Shown: positions 33,255 through 42,850, counted from the first letter of the stretch. The stretch: DNA of 51,521 bases from Gammaproteobacteria bacterium (GCA_028817405.1 JAPPPS010000075.1:1-51521), one strand, 5' to 3'. Numbers and translations are program-made. Notes: generated from the sequence alone by a model not told the origin.

Positions 33255-33675
33255 AGACGGCGATGATAACGGTGCCGGCGCCGGCGACAACGGCGCCGGC
33301 CGCGACGCGCGCGTCATCATGCCGCTGCAACGCTACATGAAAATGCGTCACGCGCTGTGCCAAACCGGGCGACGAGTCGGCGTTAAACTGCGCGCCGAAG
33401 ACGAAGTCGACCGCATCGCCGGCGACCTCGGCCGCATCGATTTAATCGCGCTGGAGTTCGGCGCTTTCCACGAAGGCCGCGGCTACTCGCAAGCGGTACA
33501 GTTGCGCCAGTTAAACTTCGCCGGCGAAATCCGCGCCCTGAACGCTCACCGCGACAACCTGCCGCTGATGGAACGATGCGGCATCGACGCGTACCAATTG
33601 GCCGCCGGCGAAGACCTCGATGAAGCGCTGGATGCTTTCGATGAAATCACGGAATATTATGCGCTGAATAGTTGA
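33205..33675 (+). CDS. DUF934 protein accompanying sulfite reductase
   Basis: A 156-residue protein of the DUF934 family, found next to CysI/CysH genes in proteobacteria and presumed to help assimilatory sulfate reduction. Marks are VIMPLQRYM, VGVKLRAEDEVDRIAGDLG, IDLIALEFGAFHEGRGYSQA and RQLNFAGEIRA. The start at 33205 overlaps the end of cysI by 50 bases. A short Gly/Asp/Asn/Ala tract (33256-33305) replaces the usual short linker after the first strand. Confidence 0.8.
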   Translation: MRIIKNRAVIRDRWRLEDGDDNGAGAGDNGAGRDARVIMPLQRYMKMRHALCQTGRRVGVKLRAEDEVDRIAGDLGRIDLIALEFGAFHEGRGYSQAVQLRQLNFAGEIRALNAHRDNLPLMERCGIDAYQLAAGEDLDEALDAFDEITEYYALNS

Positions 33676-33726
33676 GCGCGAATTTGATTCGCAAAGTAAC
33701 GGTGCAGTCGCGCCCCCACCGTCATT

Positions 33727-33832
33727 GTTTGGAGCGTCCCTGCTCCAAACCCTTCGGGCTTGCGCGAAAATCCGCTCCCGGCGGATTTTTCCGGACGATA
33801 GGAAAATAAGGAGCGCAGCGCCACTATTTTCC
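33727..33832. repeat. Cluster of three perfect palindromes
   Basis: Three hairpins stand in series: 33727-33735 with 33742-33750 (9 bp), 33767-33775 with 33781-33789 (AAAATCCGC/GCGGATTTT, 9 bp), and 33801-33808 with 33825-33832 (GGAAAATA/TATTTTCC, 8 bp). The second ends in a T run on the plus strand and could terminate the cysI transcript. The rest of 33676-33942 has no gene. Confidence 0.75.
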
Positions 33833-33838
33833 ATCGAT

Positions 33839-33860
33839 CCGGAATCCAGAGTCTTTAATT
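33839..33860 (-). repeat. REP-like repeat, truncated copy D
   Basis: Minus strand AATTAAAGACTCTGGA plus TTCCGG, the head of the copy A/B repeat without its palindromic second arm. It sits beside the palindrome cluster and before the broken AEC gene. Confidence 0.65.
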
Positions 33861-33942
33861 AGTCGTCGCGGAAAACAAAAATTGCGACTAAAACCGCCGC
33901 AACATTTAATCCTAACTTTTGTCGCCGAACGCGAACCAACCC

Positions 33943-34876
33943 ATGCACGCTTTCTTAACCACCCTGAACGCCATCGCGCCGATTGTGTTGTGCCTGGTCG
34001 CCGGCAAGTTACTGACGCGCGCGCCGGCGCTGCGCGATGTCGACTGGGCGTCGCTGGAAAAAGTCATGTTCCATGTGTTCCTGCCGGCGTTGATTATTCT
34101 CCGCCATTGTCGCCGGCGATTTTGCGCTGCGCGAGAGTTGGAAGTTGGCGACGGTGTTTGTCATCGCGCAAACCGCGCTTGGGTTGGCGGCGTTTGCGCA
34201 TGCGCGGAGCGCGCGGTTGCCGGCCGCATCCATGACTTCGCTGTTCCAAAACGCGGTGCGGTGGAACAACATCATTCCGCTCGCGCTCGCCGCGACTTTA
34301 TACGGCGACGCCGGTTTGGAACTGGTGGCGGTGGCGCTGGCGGTGATGGTGCCGCTCGCCAATGTCAGTTGCATCGTGGTCATCGAATACGCGCTGCCGC
34401 GCGGCGCGGGTACATCGATGCGCGCGAAGTTAACCGCGGTGCTGAAGAACCCGCTCATCATCGCATGCCTCGCCGGCTTCGGCGTGAAAGTTGTCGGCGT
34501 TGAATTGCCAAGCGCGCTCAGCGGCACATTGGACATCTTAGCCGCGGCCACACTCGGCGTCGGCCTGCTGGTGGTCGGCGCCGGCATCTCGATGCAAGCG
34601 ATTCGCCGCGCGCGGTTGCACATCGCCGCGGCGATTGCGCTTAAAGTCATATGTATGCCGCTGCTCACCATGGCGTTGACGGTCGCTTTCGGCATCGACG
34701 GTTTGGCGCGCACGGTCGCAGTGTTATGCGCGGCCGCGCCAACCGCGATGCAAGGCTACATCGTCGCGCGCAGCATGGGCGGCGACGCGGAACTCATGTC
34801 ATCGCTCATCACCACCGGCCACCTCGCAGCCGGCGTGACCATTCCGCTGCTGCTGTGGTTGGCGACGTGGGTTTGA
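33943..34876 (+). pseudogene. AEC-family transporter, single-base frameshift
   Basis: The N-terminal frame (MHAFLTTLNAIAPIVLCLVA, FHVFLPALII) is interrupted near 34101, and the family sequence resumes in another frame (IVAGDFALRESWKLATVFVI, SLFQNAVRWNNIIPLAL, ending TTGHLAAGVTIPLLLW). Removing one C of the CC at 34101-34102 restores an uninterrupted AEC carrier. Either the gene is inactivated or the assembly has a one-base error. The remainder looks under normal coding constraint, so the break is recent. A paralogue lies at 26806-27774. Confidence 0.8.
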
Positions 34877-34920
34877 GTCGCTTTCACACAAATTCGCCGC
34901 CCCCGCCGCCGAAATACTGC

Positions 34921-34926
34921 TACACT
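34921..34926 (+). promoter_or_regulatory. Extended -10 six bases before the restriction-modification start
   Basis: TACACT with TGC directly before it ends six bases before ATG 34933, the same geometry as at fabD, implying a leaderless transcript. Confidence 0.45.
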
Positions 34927-34932
34927 CCGCGC

Positions 34933-37900
34933 ATGTCCCCGTCCGCCATCCGCGCCTACTTGAAGGCCGTCGCCGCCATCCACAGCGGCGGCAACTCCAC
35001 CGAACTCAGTTTTCGCGCCGACCTGCAAAAACTGATGCAGGAATTTCTGCCCGGCGTTAATATCACCCATGAACCCCGCCCCATCGCCTGCGGCGCGCCG
35101 GATTATGTTTTGAAGCGCGATTTGATTCCGCTGGGCTACATCGAGGCCAAGGACCTCGGCAAACCGCTGGACAACCTGACCGGCAGGGACCGAGAGCAGT
35201 TTCAGCGTTATCTGCGCTCTTTGGACAACATCGTATTCACCAACTATCTGGAGTTTCGTTTTTACCGGGACGGCGATTCGGACCCGGTCAACGTGGTTTC
35301 CATCGCCGAGTTGATTGGCGGGAAAATCAAACCCAGCCCCAGCGATTTTGAACAATTTACCGAATCGGTAAAAAACTTCGGCGCTTACGAGGGGCAGACC
35401 ATCACCACCGCCGATGACTTGGCCGCGCGCATGGCGGATAAAGCCCGGTTGTTGGCCGGTGTGATTGAGAACGCGCTGAACAAGGACGAAGAAAACGGTA
35501 ACGGGCGCAGCGGCGAACTGCATGGGCAGTTGGCGGCGTTCCGGGAAATTTTGGATGCCGGCATCAAGCCGAATCGCTTCGCCGGCATTTATGCGCAGAC
35601 CATCGCATATGGCATGTTCGTCGCGCGTTTGCACGACCCGACCTTGGCGAATTTTTCCCGCGACAAAGCCGCCAAACTGATTCCAAGCAGCAACCCGTTC
35701 TTAAAGAAATTCTTCGGCTACATCGCCGCATTCGATTTGGACGCGCGCATCAAATGGATTGTCGATGACTTGGCTGATATTTTTCGCGCCGCCGATGTGG
35801 CCGAGTTGATGAAATATTTCGGCAAGTCGACGCAGCGCACCGACCCGTTCATTCACTTTTATGAGACCTTCCTCGGCGCGTACGATTCCAAACTGCGCAA
35901 GGGCCGCGGCGTGTATTACACCCCGGCGCCGGCGGTGAATTTCATCGTGCGCGCGGTCGATTCGATTCTAAAAACGGAATTCAAACTGCCCGGCGGCATC
36001 GCCGACACCGCCAAGACCACGGTGACCGTGGACGGCGATACGAGGGAAATGCACAAGGTGCAAATCCTCGACCCCGGCACCGGCACGGGGACATTTCTCG
36101 CCGACATCGTCAAGTTCATTCACGATGGATTCCGCGGCCAGCATGGCATGTGGTCGGATTATGTCCGCGATGAGTTGTTGCCGAGGTTGAACGGCTTCGA
36201 GATTCTCATGGCGCCGTACGCAATGGCGCATGTGAAGTTGGAAATGATTCTGCGCGAGACCGGCTTCGAGTTGGACGAACAACGACTGCGCATTTATCTC
36301 ACCAACTCGTTGGAAAACCGCGAGGCGGAAACAAAAATGCGCGACATTCCGTTCGCCAACTGGCTGGTCAGCGAAGCGCGCGGGGCCGACACCGTCAAGC
36401 GCGACGCACCGGTGATGGTGGTCATCGGCAATCCGCCGTACGCGGTCAGCAGCAGCAACCGCGGGCGGTGGATTCAGAATCTCATCGATGACTACAAGGA
36501 TGGCCTCAACGAGAGAAAGTTGAATCTGGACGACGACTACATCAAGTTCATTCGTTTCGGTGAGCACTTGGTCGACAAAACCGGCGAAGGCATCCTCGCG
36601 TATATCTCCAACAACAGTTTTGTCGACGGCATCACCCACCGTCGCATGCGCGAGCGCTTGTTGGAAACTTTCGACCGCATTTATGTGTTGAACTTGCACG
36701 GCGACACGCGCAAGAAAGAGCGCGCACCGGACGGCTCCAAGGACCAGAATGTGTTCGACATCATGCAGGGCGTCTCCATCAACTTGTTCGTCAAGAGCAA
36801 CAAAAAGAAAGCCGGCGCGCATGCGGAAGTGTTTCACTGTGACTTGTTCGGCGCGCGCCAAGCCAAATACGAATTCTTGTGGCATCACGCGCTCGGCAAG
36901 GTGAAGTTTCGCAAACTGAAACCGCGCGCGCCGCATTTTTTCTTCGTGCCGAAGGATTTTTCCGCGCAGGCCGAATACGAAAAAGGCTTCGGCGTGAAAG
37001 AACTTTTCCCGGTGTTCAACTCCGGGGTAAAAACCGACCGTGATTCGCTGTTCATCAACCGCGACAAAACCGCGCTGGTCGCCAACATTAAAACACTGTT
37101 GTCCGGCGACATGAACTTCGATTTCATGGCGGCGCACAAGGTCAAAGATTCCAGCGGCTATAAACTCACCCATGTGATTCGCGGCAAGGAATTCAATCCG
37201 GACCATGTGACCGACATCGTTTATCGGCCGTTCGATTGGCGCTGGATTTACTACGACAAAGCCATCATTAGTCGCCCGGCTGAGCAAGCCATGCGTCACA
37301 TGGCCGGCGGCGACAACCTCGGCTTGGTGACCACTCGCCAACACACCAAACGCGCATTTCGGTATATCTTGGTCTCGAAGACGCGAATCGATGGCGGCGT
37401 GACCGGCGCGTGGAGTTATTTCTTCCCGCTGTATGTTTATCCGGAAGATGCGCAATCGCGTTTGGACGGTGAGAGGTCGCGCAAGCCCAACCTCAACGCC
37501 GACACCGTGCAACAAATCGCCGGCGACATTGGCATGAAATTTACGCCGGAGAAAACTTCCGCGCGCAATACTTTTGCGCCGGTCGATTTACTCGACTACA
37601 TCTACGCGGTCTTGCACAGCCCGACTTACCGCAAAAAATTCCGCGAGTTCCTAAAAATCGACTTCCCGCGCGTCCCCTATCCGCGCGACCGCAAACACTT
37701 CCGCGCCCTGGCCAAACTCGGCGCCGAATTGCGCCAGTTGCATCTCATGGAAAGCCCCAAGTTAAACCGGTTAATCACCACCTTCCCCGAATCCGGCGAC
37801 AACACCGTCACCGCCGTTGTGCGCGAAAAAGCGCCGCTTGGATTAACCAAGGCGCGAAAGAACACCGTGTGGCTCAACAAAACCCAGCGTTTTGAGCGCG

Positions 37901-38073
37901 TGCCGCAAGTCGCCTGGAACTTCGCCGTCGGCGGCTACTTCCCGGCGCAAAAATACCTCAAAGACCGCAAGGGCCGGGCCCTGTCTTGGAACGAAATTCA
38001 CCACTACCAAAAAATCATCGTGGCGCTGGTCGAGACCGCAAAAGTCATGGAAAAAATCGACGCGGTTGCTTAG
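34933..38073 (+). CDS. Single-chain restriction-modification enzyme (type IIG/ISP-like, no helicase)
   Basis: A 1046-residue protein. An N-terminal nuclease-like segment has GAPDYVLKRDLIPLGYIEAK (Asp and Glu-x-Lys spacing of a PD-(D/E)xK centre, about residues 53-72). HFYETFLGAYDSKLRKGRG and VYYTPAPAVNFIVRAV precede methyltransferase motif I ILDPGTGTGTFLADIV (about residue 377) and motif IV VVIGNPPYAVSS (about 499). The C-terminal third has YRPFDWRWIYYD and SYFFPLYVYPE, typical of the type ISP/IIG specificity region. Classical type ISP enzymes carry a helicase between nuclease and methyltransferase; none is visible here, so type IIG fits better. It follows the broken AEC gene. Confidence 0.82.
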   Translation: MSPSAIRAYLKAVAAIHSGGNSTELSFRADLQKLMQEFLPGVNITHEPRPIACGAPDYVLKRDLIPLGYIEAKDLGKPLDNLTGRDREQFQRYLRSLDNIVFTNYLEFRFYRDGDSDPVNVVSIAELIGGKIKPSPSDFEQFTESVKNFGAYEGQTITTADDLAARMADKARLLAGVIENALNKDEENGNGRSGELHGQLAAFREILDAGIKPNRFAGIYAQTIAYGMFVARLHDPTLANFSRDKAAKLIPSSNPFLKKFFGYIAAFDLDARIKWIVDDLADIFRAADVAELMKYFGKSTQRTDPFIHFYETFLGAYDSKLRKGRGVYYTPAPAVNFIVRAVDSILKTEFKLPGGIADTAKTTVTVDGDTREMHKVQILDPGTGTGTFLADIVKFIHDGFRGQHGMWSDYVRDELLPRLNGFEILMAPYAMAHVKLEMILRETGFELDEQRLRIYLTNSLENREAETKMRDIPFANWLVSEARGADTVKRDAPVMVVIGNPPYAVSSSNRGRWIQNLIDDYKDGLNERKLNLDDDYIKFIRFGEHLVDKTGEGILAYISNNSFVDGITHRRMRERLLETFDRIYVLNLHGDTRKKERAPDGSKDQNVFDIMQGVSINLFVKSNKKKAGAHAEVFHCDLFGARQAKYEFLWHHALGKVKFRKLKPRAPHFFFVPKDFSAQAEYEKGFGVKELFPVFNSGVKTDRDSLFINRDKTALVANIKTLLSGDMNFDFMAAHKVKDSSGYKLTHVIRGKEFNPDHVTDIVYRPFDWRWIYYDKAIISRPAEQAMRHMAGGDNLGLVTTRQHTKRAFRYILVSKTRIDGGVTGAWSYFFPLYVYPEDAQSRLDGERSRKPNLNADTVQQIAGDIGMKFTPEKTSARNTFAPVDLLDYIYAVLHSPTYRKKFREFLKIDFPRVPYPRDRKHFRALAKLGAELRQLHLMESPKLNRLITTFPESGDNTVTAVVREKAPLGLTKARKNTVWLNKTQRFERVPQVAWNFAVGGYFPAQKYLKDRKGRALSWNEIHHYQKIIVALVETAKVMEKIDAVA

Positions 38074-38112
38074 GCGCCGCCCGCCTTGCGTCGCCTGCCG
38101 CCCGCAGCGCGT

Positions 38113-38118
38113 TACAAT
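38113..38118 (+). promoter_or_regulatory. -10 box of nadB
   Basis: TACAAT followed by GCGCG, 27 bases before the nadB start. No -35 at proper spacing was found. Confidence 0.45.
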
Positions 38119-38145
38119 GCGCGCGTTCAACCACTCGCCAATTCC

Positions 38146-39798
38146 ATGTCAAAAGAACAACATCCGGTTCTCATCATCGGCGGCGGTCTGGCCGGTTTGT
38201 CGCTGGCGTTGCGCTTGGCCGAGCGCGGCGTTGGCGTGACTATTTTGTCGAAGTCGGAACTTGACGAAGGCTCGACAAGATACGCGCAGGGCGGCATCGC
38301 CGCGGTGTTGGGCGACGATGATTCATATCAGTCGCACATCGACGACACGCTGCAAGCCGGCGGCGGGTTGTGCAACCGGCGCAGCGTGGAGTTCGTGGTC
38401 AAGCAAGCGCCGCGCGCGGTCGAATGGCTCATCGAGCGCGGGGTGAGTTTCAGCCGCCGCGGCGATTCCGGCGATGGCGGAGATGAATTTCATTTAACCC
38501 GCGAAGGCGGCCACAGCCACCGTCGCGTGCTGCACGCCGCGGATGCGACCGGCGAAGAAGTTGAAGTAACCCTCGAACAGATGGTGCGCGGTCACGATGC
38601 GATTGCGTTGCTGGAAAACCACATCGCCATCGACTTAATCACTTCCAAAAAACACGGCGGCATCAACGCGAACAACAACGCGAACGATAACAACGCCGGC
38701 GACAACACCTGCCTCGGCGTCTACGCGCTTGACTTGAAACGCAAACGCATCGTCGCGTTGCCGTGCCGGCACTTGGTATTGGCCACCGGCGGCGCCAGCA
38801 AAATCTATCTTTACACCAGCAACCCCGACACATCCACCGGCGACGGCATCGCCATGGCATGGCGGGCCGGCTGCCGCGTGGCGAACATGGAATTCGTGCA
38901 GTTTCATCCGACCTGTTTGTATCATCCGCAGGCGAAATCGTTTCTCATCTCCGAAGCGGTGCGCGGCGAAGGCGGCGTGTTGGTGCATGCCGACGGTCGC
39001 CGCTTTATGCCGGCGTATGACTCCCGCGCCGAACTCGCGCCGCGCGACATCGTGGCGCGCGCCATCGACTTGGAAATGAAAATCAACGGCTGCGACAATG
39101 TGTATCTCGACTTAAGTCACAAGCCGGCCGCGTTCATCCGCAAACACTTCCCGACCATCTCCGCGCGCTGCATGGAACTCGGTCTCGACATGACATCCGA
39201 AGCGTTGCCGGTGGTGCCGGCCGCGCACTACACCTGCGGCGGCGTGGTCACCGACTTGGACGGCCGCACCGACATCCGCAACTTGTACGCGGTTGGCGAG
39301 ACCGGCTACACCGGCCTGCACGGCGCGAACCGTTTGGCAAGCAACTCGCTGCTGGAATGTTTGGTGTTCGCCGAAGCATGCGCCGCGCGCATCGCCGCGG
39401 AGTTGCAACGCGATGCGCCGGACGCGCGCATGCCGGCGTTGCTTAACTGGGACGAGAGTCAAGTGACCGACCCCGACGAGCGCATCGTGGTGTCGCACAA
39501 CTGGGACGAGTTGCGCCGATGCATGTGGGACTATGTCGGCATCGTGCGCACCGACAAACGACTGGCGCGCGCGGCCCGCCGCATCGCGCTGCTGCAGGAG
39601 GAAATCCGCGAGTTTTACCGTCACTTCCGCGTCAGCAACGACCTCATCGAACTGCGCAACTTGGTGTTGGTGGCGGAACTCACCGTGCGCTCGGCGCTGC
39701 GCCGCAAAGAAAGCCGCGGCCTGCACATCATGCGCGACCATCCGCAACCGGCGGCGAAAGCGGTGGAGACCATCTTGATTCCCGGACAAGACGCATGA
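38146..39798 (+). CDS. nadB: L-aspartate oxidase
   Basis: A 550-residue FAD enzyme that oxidises aspartate to iminoaspartate, first step of de novo NAD synthesis. FAD-binding [20 protein letters not shown], then [83 protein letters not shown] and [17 protein letters not shown] are all present. The start at 38146 gives the normal N-terminus. Two hydrophilic insertions occur: GDSGDGGD near 38463-38487 and the Asn-rich [17 protein letters not shown] near 38656-38706. nadA and nadC are not in the window. Confidence 0.93.
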   Translation: MSKEQHPVLIIGGGLAGLSLALRLAERGVGVTILSKSELDEGSTRYAQGGIAAVLGDDDSYQSHIDDTLQAGGGLCNRRSVEFVVKQAPRAVEWLIERGVSFSRRGDSGDGGDEFHLTREGGHSHRRVLHAADATGEEVEVTLEQMVRGHDAIALLENHIAIDLITSKKHGGINANNNANDNNAGDNTCLGVYALDLKRKRIVALPCRHLVLATGGASKIYLYTSNPDTSTGDGIAMAWRAGCRVANMEFVQFHPTCLYHPQAKSFLISEAVRGEGGVLVHADGRRFMPAYDSRAELAPRDIVARAIDLEMKINGCDNVYLDLSHKPAAFIRKHFPTISARCMELGLDMTSEALPVVPAAHYTCGGVVTDLDGRTDIRNLYAVGETGYTGLHGANRLASNSLLECLVFAEACAARIAAELQRDAPDARMPALLNWDESQVTDPDERIVVSHNWDELRRCMWDYVGIVRTDKRLARAARRIALLQEEIREFYRHFRVSNDLIELRNLVLVAELTVRSALRRKESRGLHIMRDHPQPAAKAVETILIPGQDA

Positions 39799-40037
39799 CC
39801 GACGACGCGCAACCCGACGCATCCGCGCATATGTATTGGTACCGCGCCGTTGTCGTCGTCGACGGCAAACAACAACGCTGCCCGCACCGCCATGCAAGCG
39901 AAGCGGAGGCAAAATCCTGCGCCGAGCAACACTGCGACACGCTAACCAAGTTCACAACCAAAGCGCTCGACATCCGATTAGGCGCCTTGAGATATCCGGT
40001 TCAACCGTCCCCCCGAAAGCGAAACACGGAAGATTAA
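39795..40037 (+). CDS. Small Cys/His-containing protein coupled to nadB
   Basis: An 80-residue protein whose ATG overlaps the nadB stop as ATGA. After an acidic start it has [35 protein letters not shown] and a basic end ([10 protein letters not shown]). The three cysteines and nearby histidines could bind a metal, but the spacing matches no zinc finger I know. Coupling to nadB suggests co-expression only. Family not recognised. Confidence 0.6.
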   Translation: MTDDAQPDASAHMYWYRAVVVVDGKQQRCPHRHASEAEAKSCAEQHCDTLTKFTTKALDIRLGALRYPVQPSPRKRNTED

Positions 40038-40107
40038 ACCAACGCGACATCGAGTTCCCGTCACACCCGCCATAAATCGCCTCCACCGTAAATCGCCCCC
40101 TCAGCCG

Positions 40108-40137
40108 CTCCGGTGACAGCCGGAGTCCAGAATCTTT
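40108..40137 (-). repeat. REP-like repeat, copy C
   Basis: Minus-strand AAAGATTCTGGACTCCGG, loop CTGTCA, CCGGAG. It faces copy B across 25 bases, forming a large inverted pair. On its left flank two short direct repeats CC(A/G)TAAATCGCC occur (40072-40100). The tail differs from copies A and B. Confidence 0.7.
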
Positions 40138-40162
40138 GCTTTTGGTGGTATCTCGCTGGACC

Positions 40163-40248
40163 AATTAAAGGCTCTGGACTCCGGGTCGTAGCCCGGAGTG
40201 GTGATTGAGCGTCTCCGCGGCAAAACCAATTTCCGCCGTCGCGCGCTT
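40163..40248 (+). repeat. REP-like repeat, copy B
   Basis: AATTAAAGGCTCTGGA, then a 7-bp hairpin CTCCGGG (40179-40185)/CCCGGAG (40192-40198), then GGTGATTGAGCG and a tail ending near CGCGCGC that aligns with copy A at 87-170. The whole gap 40038-40277 between the convergent small gene and ygfX consists of copies B and C and their flanks. Confidence 0.75.
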
Positions 40249-40277
40249 GTGCTGTGGTTGCGGGCGAAAGGCCGGGG

Positions 40278-40802
40278 TTATGGCCGCCATGGGGGTTTGG
40301 AATCGGCGGAGGGGTTGGGGTTGCGGTGCGCCAGCCACACGCGTAGGCGGTGTGATTGGTCATGCGGTTGCGCGCGGGAGTCGATGGCGAGGTGGAATCT
40401 ACGGTTGTGTTGCGCGGCCAACAGCAAAATAAACGGGCCGCAGTTTGCGCCGTCTATGAGTTCGATGGTCTCGCCCGGGTCGCGGTCGCCATCGATGCCG
40501 GCGCCGCGGTCGCAGGCGACACCGTCGAGGCCGGCGCCGCGGCGGTGGAGTCGCCATTGGTTGCCGGCGGTGGTGAGGAGGCGCGCGGCGTTGGCGGCGC
40601 GACTTTGGCGATGCAGCGACAACGCCAAGGATGCCGCCACCGTCGCAAGCGCGGCCGCCAACCATGCGCCGGGCAGCGCAACAACCAACAACGGCAGCGG
40701 CAGGCAGTGCAGCGCGACCACCACAGCCGCGATGCGCCGCGGCGGGAAGACGCTAACCGCGATGGGCAGCGCGAATGCGTTCGACGATGGCGGCGGTTTC
40801 AT
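40278..40802 (-). CDS. ygfX: YgfX-like membrane protein
   Basis: A 174-residue protein with two hydrophobic helices (IAAVVVALHCLPLPLLVVAL, PGAWLAAALATVAASLAL) followed by a soluble domain ending NRRFHLAIDSRAQPHDQSHR and LRVWLAHRN, the pattern of YgfX/CptA, the inner-membrane partner encoded after sdhE in enterobacteria. In E. coli YgfX has been described as a toxin acting on cell-division proteins with SdhE as its operon partner. Its start overlaps the sdhE 3' end by 50 bases. A Gly/Asp-containing run (GDRDPGETIEL) is present. Similarity is at pattern level, so the assignment leans on context. Confidence 0.65.
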   Translation of the reverse strand: MKPPPSSNAFALPIAVSVFPPRRIAAVVVALHCLPLPLLVVALPGAWLAAALATVAASLALSLHRQSRAANAARLLTTAGNQWRLHRRGAGLDGVACDRGAGIDGDRDPGETIELIDGANCGPFILLLAAQHNRRFHLAIDSRAQPHDQSHRLRVWLAHRNPNPSADSKPPWRP

Positions 40803-41007
40803 GGTCGGGCGGGGTGGCGCCGTGGCACAGGTAGTCGGCGAGTTGCGGGTCGGCGCAGTCCAGCAGGCGGTCGAAGCGGCGGCGCTCGGCGACGCTCAGC
40901 GAGTCGTAGTGCGCGGCGACGAATGCGGACAGGATTAAGTCCAACTCTTTGGCGCCGCGGCGGCAGCGCCATTGGATTCTTTTTTGCCGTTTTTCTTGCC
41001 GCTCCAT
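40753..41007 (-). CDS. sdhE: FAD assembly factor SdhE (YgfY/CptB)
   Basis: An 84-residue protein with the SdhE signature KRIQWRCRRGAKELDLILSA (RxxWxCRRGxxELDxxL) near the N-terminus and RFDRLLDCADPQLADYLCHG after it. SdhE promotes covalent attachment of FAD to SdhA. It lies 47 bases downstream of sdhB on the same strand, which fits its role exactly. The full RGxxE motif is intact, so it should be active. Confidence 0.92.
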   Translation of the reverse strand: MERQEKRQKRIQWRCRRGAKELDLILSAFVAAHYDSLSVAERRRFDRLLDCADPQLADYLCHGATPPDHETAAIVERIRAAHRG

Positions 41008-41054
41008 GCGACGATGCTCAAGCGATGCCGGGGTTTGCGATGTCAGCGGCGATG

Positions 41055-41882
41055 TCAGCGTTTCGCCACGGCTTTTTTAATCTCGGCGATGGCTTTGGCC
41101 GGGTTCAAACCTTTCGGGCAGGTTTTGGTGCAGTTCATGATGGTGTGGCAACGGTATAACTTGAACGCGTCGTCGAGTTGCGCGAGGCGCTCGCCGTCGG
41201 CCTCATCGCGGCTGTCAGCGATGAAACGGTACGCTTGCAGCAGCGCCGCGGGGCCGAGGTATTTGTCGCCGTTCCACCAATAACTCGGGCAACTGGTTGA
41301 ACAGCACGCGCATAAAATGCATTCATACAAACCGTCCAACTTCTCGCGCTGCTGTTCGGATTGCAAACGCTCGCGGCCGGGCGCGGGTTCGCCGGCTTGC
41401 AGCCACGGTTTAACCGACGCGTATTGCGCGTAAAAATTACTCAAGTCGGCGACCAAGTCCTTGACCACCGGCAGATGCGGCAGCGGATAAATTTTGATGT
41501 CGCCGCTGATGGCCGCGGCCGGTTGCGTGCATGCCAAGGTGTTGACGCCGTCGATGTTCATCGCGCATGAACCGCAGATGCCTTCGCGGCATGAACGGCG
41601 GAAGGTCAGCGTGGGGTCGATGTGGTTCTTGATGCGAATGATGACATCCAGCACCATCGGACCGCAGGCGGCGACATCGACTTGGTAAGTGTCAATGCGC
41701 GGCAGGTTGCGGCCGTGGTTACCGTCACCGTTATCGTTACTGTTACCGTTATCGTCACCGTCACCACCGCGGTCCGGGTCGAAACGATAAACGCGCACCG
41801 TGCGCAAGCGCGCGGCGGTGGCGTCGCGGTAGGTTTTACCGCTGACGATTTTGGAGTTGGCGGGGAGTTTAAATTCGGCCAC
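41055..41882 (-). CDS. sdhB: Succinate dehydrogenase iron-sulfur subunit
   Basis: A 275-residue subunit that carries electrons from FAD to quinone. [2Fe-2S] ligands are in [18 protein letters not shown] and LACTQP; the [4Fe-4S] and [3Fe-4S] ligands are in [12 protein letters not shown] and [17 protein letters not shown]. The start is a GTG at 41882 overlapping the end of the upstream EamA gene by 14 bases. Between VRVYRFDPD and PRIDTYQVD there is an Asp/Gly/Asn insertion ([20 protein letters not shown]), exactly at the first beta-turn where E. coli SdhB has a few residues. All cluster ligands are kept. Confidence 0.95.
   Translation of the reverse strand: MAEFKLPANSKIVSGKTYRDATAARLRTVRVYRFDPDRGGDGDDNGNSNDNGDGNHGRNLPRIDTYQVDVAACGPMVLDVIIRIKNHIDPTLTFRRSCREGICGSCAMNIDGVNTLACTQPAAAISGDIKIYPLPHLPVVKDLVADLSNFYAQYASVKPWLQAGEPAPGRERLQSEQQREKLDGLYECILCACCSTSCPSYWWNGDKYLGPAALLQAYRFIADSRDEADGERLAQLDDAFKLYRCHTIMNCTKTCPKGLNPAKAIAEIKKAVAKR
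41717..41772 (-). repeat. Gly/Asp/Asn tract in sdhB
   Basis: GGTGAC units with many GGTAAC and GATAAC variants, so Asn alternates with Asp. It lies in the hairpin of the ferredoxin-like N-terminal domain, away from the iron-sulfur ligands. Confidence 0.85.
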
Positions 41883-42807
41883 GGGCTTGATGTTTGATTA
41901 CGGTCAGACCGCCGGCGACGATGAGTAGCATGCCGAGCAACGCCAGTATGCCGGGGCGTTCGGCAAAAAGCAAATAGCCCCACAGCAGGCCGGACGCCAG
42001 ATAAGTGTATTCAAACGGCGCGATGGTCGCGGCCGGGGCGCGTTGATAGGCGAGGGCGATGCCGACGGTGTAAACCGCGAACGCGCCGCCGAGCGCCGCC
42101 AAAATCAAAACATCGTCCATCGCCGGCGCGCGCCAGTCGGCGAATAAAAACTTGGCGGCCGGCGCGGCCGGTTCGGCGATGCCGGCGGCTTTAATCACGC
42201 CCGACATCACCGCGCCGACCGCGATGAAAGCGAGGTGCATGCCGAGCGCGAGCGTGTAGGGGTTTTCGGCGCGGCAGCGGATGCGCGTCACCACCATCGC
42301 CAGCGCGTAAAACGCCGCCGCCAACAGCACCGGCAGCGCGTAAAAGTTAAAGCCGGCGGGGCCCGGACGGATGATTAACAGCACCCCGGTGAAGCCCAGC
42401 GCGATGGCGATGCGCACCGTTTTCGGCACCCGCTCGCCGCCGAGCAGCATGGCGAAGCAGATGACGAACAGCGGCACGGTGTTGACCACCGCGGCGGCGG
42501 TGGAGAACGGCAGGTTCGGCAGCGAGGCGAAGTAAATGACGCCGGCGGCGGCGAACAGCAAGCCGCGCAGCGCAATCCAGCCCGGCGCGCGCGGCATTGG
42601 CGACGCCATCTTGCCGCGCCGGCGCAACTCGAACATGATGACAACCAGCGCCGGCAACACCAACAACGAGCGCATGGTGAAGATTTGCCACAAGGTAAAG
42701 CGCCAACTGAAATGTTTAATCATGGCGTCGCCGAGCGACAGCGCCAGCAGGGCGATGACGGCGACGGTGACGGCGAACGGCGCGTTGTCGGCGCGGGGGT
42801 TTGTCAT
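41869..42807 (-). CDS. EamA/DMT-superfamily permease inside the sdh operon
   Basis: A 312-residue inner-membrane protein with about ten hydrophobic helices in two EamA repeats. It starts [20 protein letters not shown], has [20 protein letters not shown] and GVLLIIRPG closing the first half, and [19 protein letters not shown] near the end, as in RhaT/RarD-like and S-adenosylmethionine-type carriers. Substrates of this family vary and cannot be inferred. It lies between sdhA and sdhB, with 43 bases after sdhA and a 14-base overlap with sdhB, so sdhB expression depends on reading through it. Confidence 0.87.
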   Translation of the reverse strand: MTNPRADNAPFAVTVAVIALLALSLGDAMIKHFSWRFTLWQIFTMRSLLVLPALVVIMFELRRRGKMASPMPRAPGWIALRGLLFAAAGVIYFASLPNLPFSTAAAVVNTVPLFVICFAMLLGGERVPKTVRIAIALGFTGVLLIIRPGPAGFNFYALPVLLAAAFYALAMVVTRIRCRAENPYTLALGMHLAFIAVGAVMSGVIKAAGIAEPAAPAAKFLFADWRAPAMDDVLILAALGGAFAVYTVGIALAYQRAPAATIAPFEYTYLASGLLWGYLLFAERPGILALLGMLLIVAGGLTVIKHQARGRI

Positions 42808-42850
42808 GTTTTTTTAATTCGGCGCGGACGCGCGGACGATCGAGGCGAAC

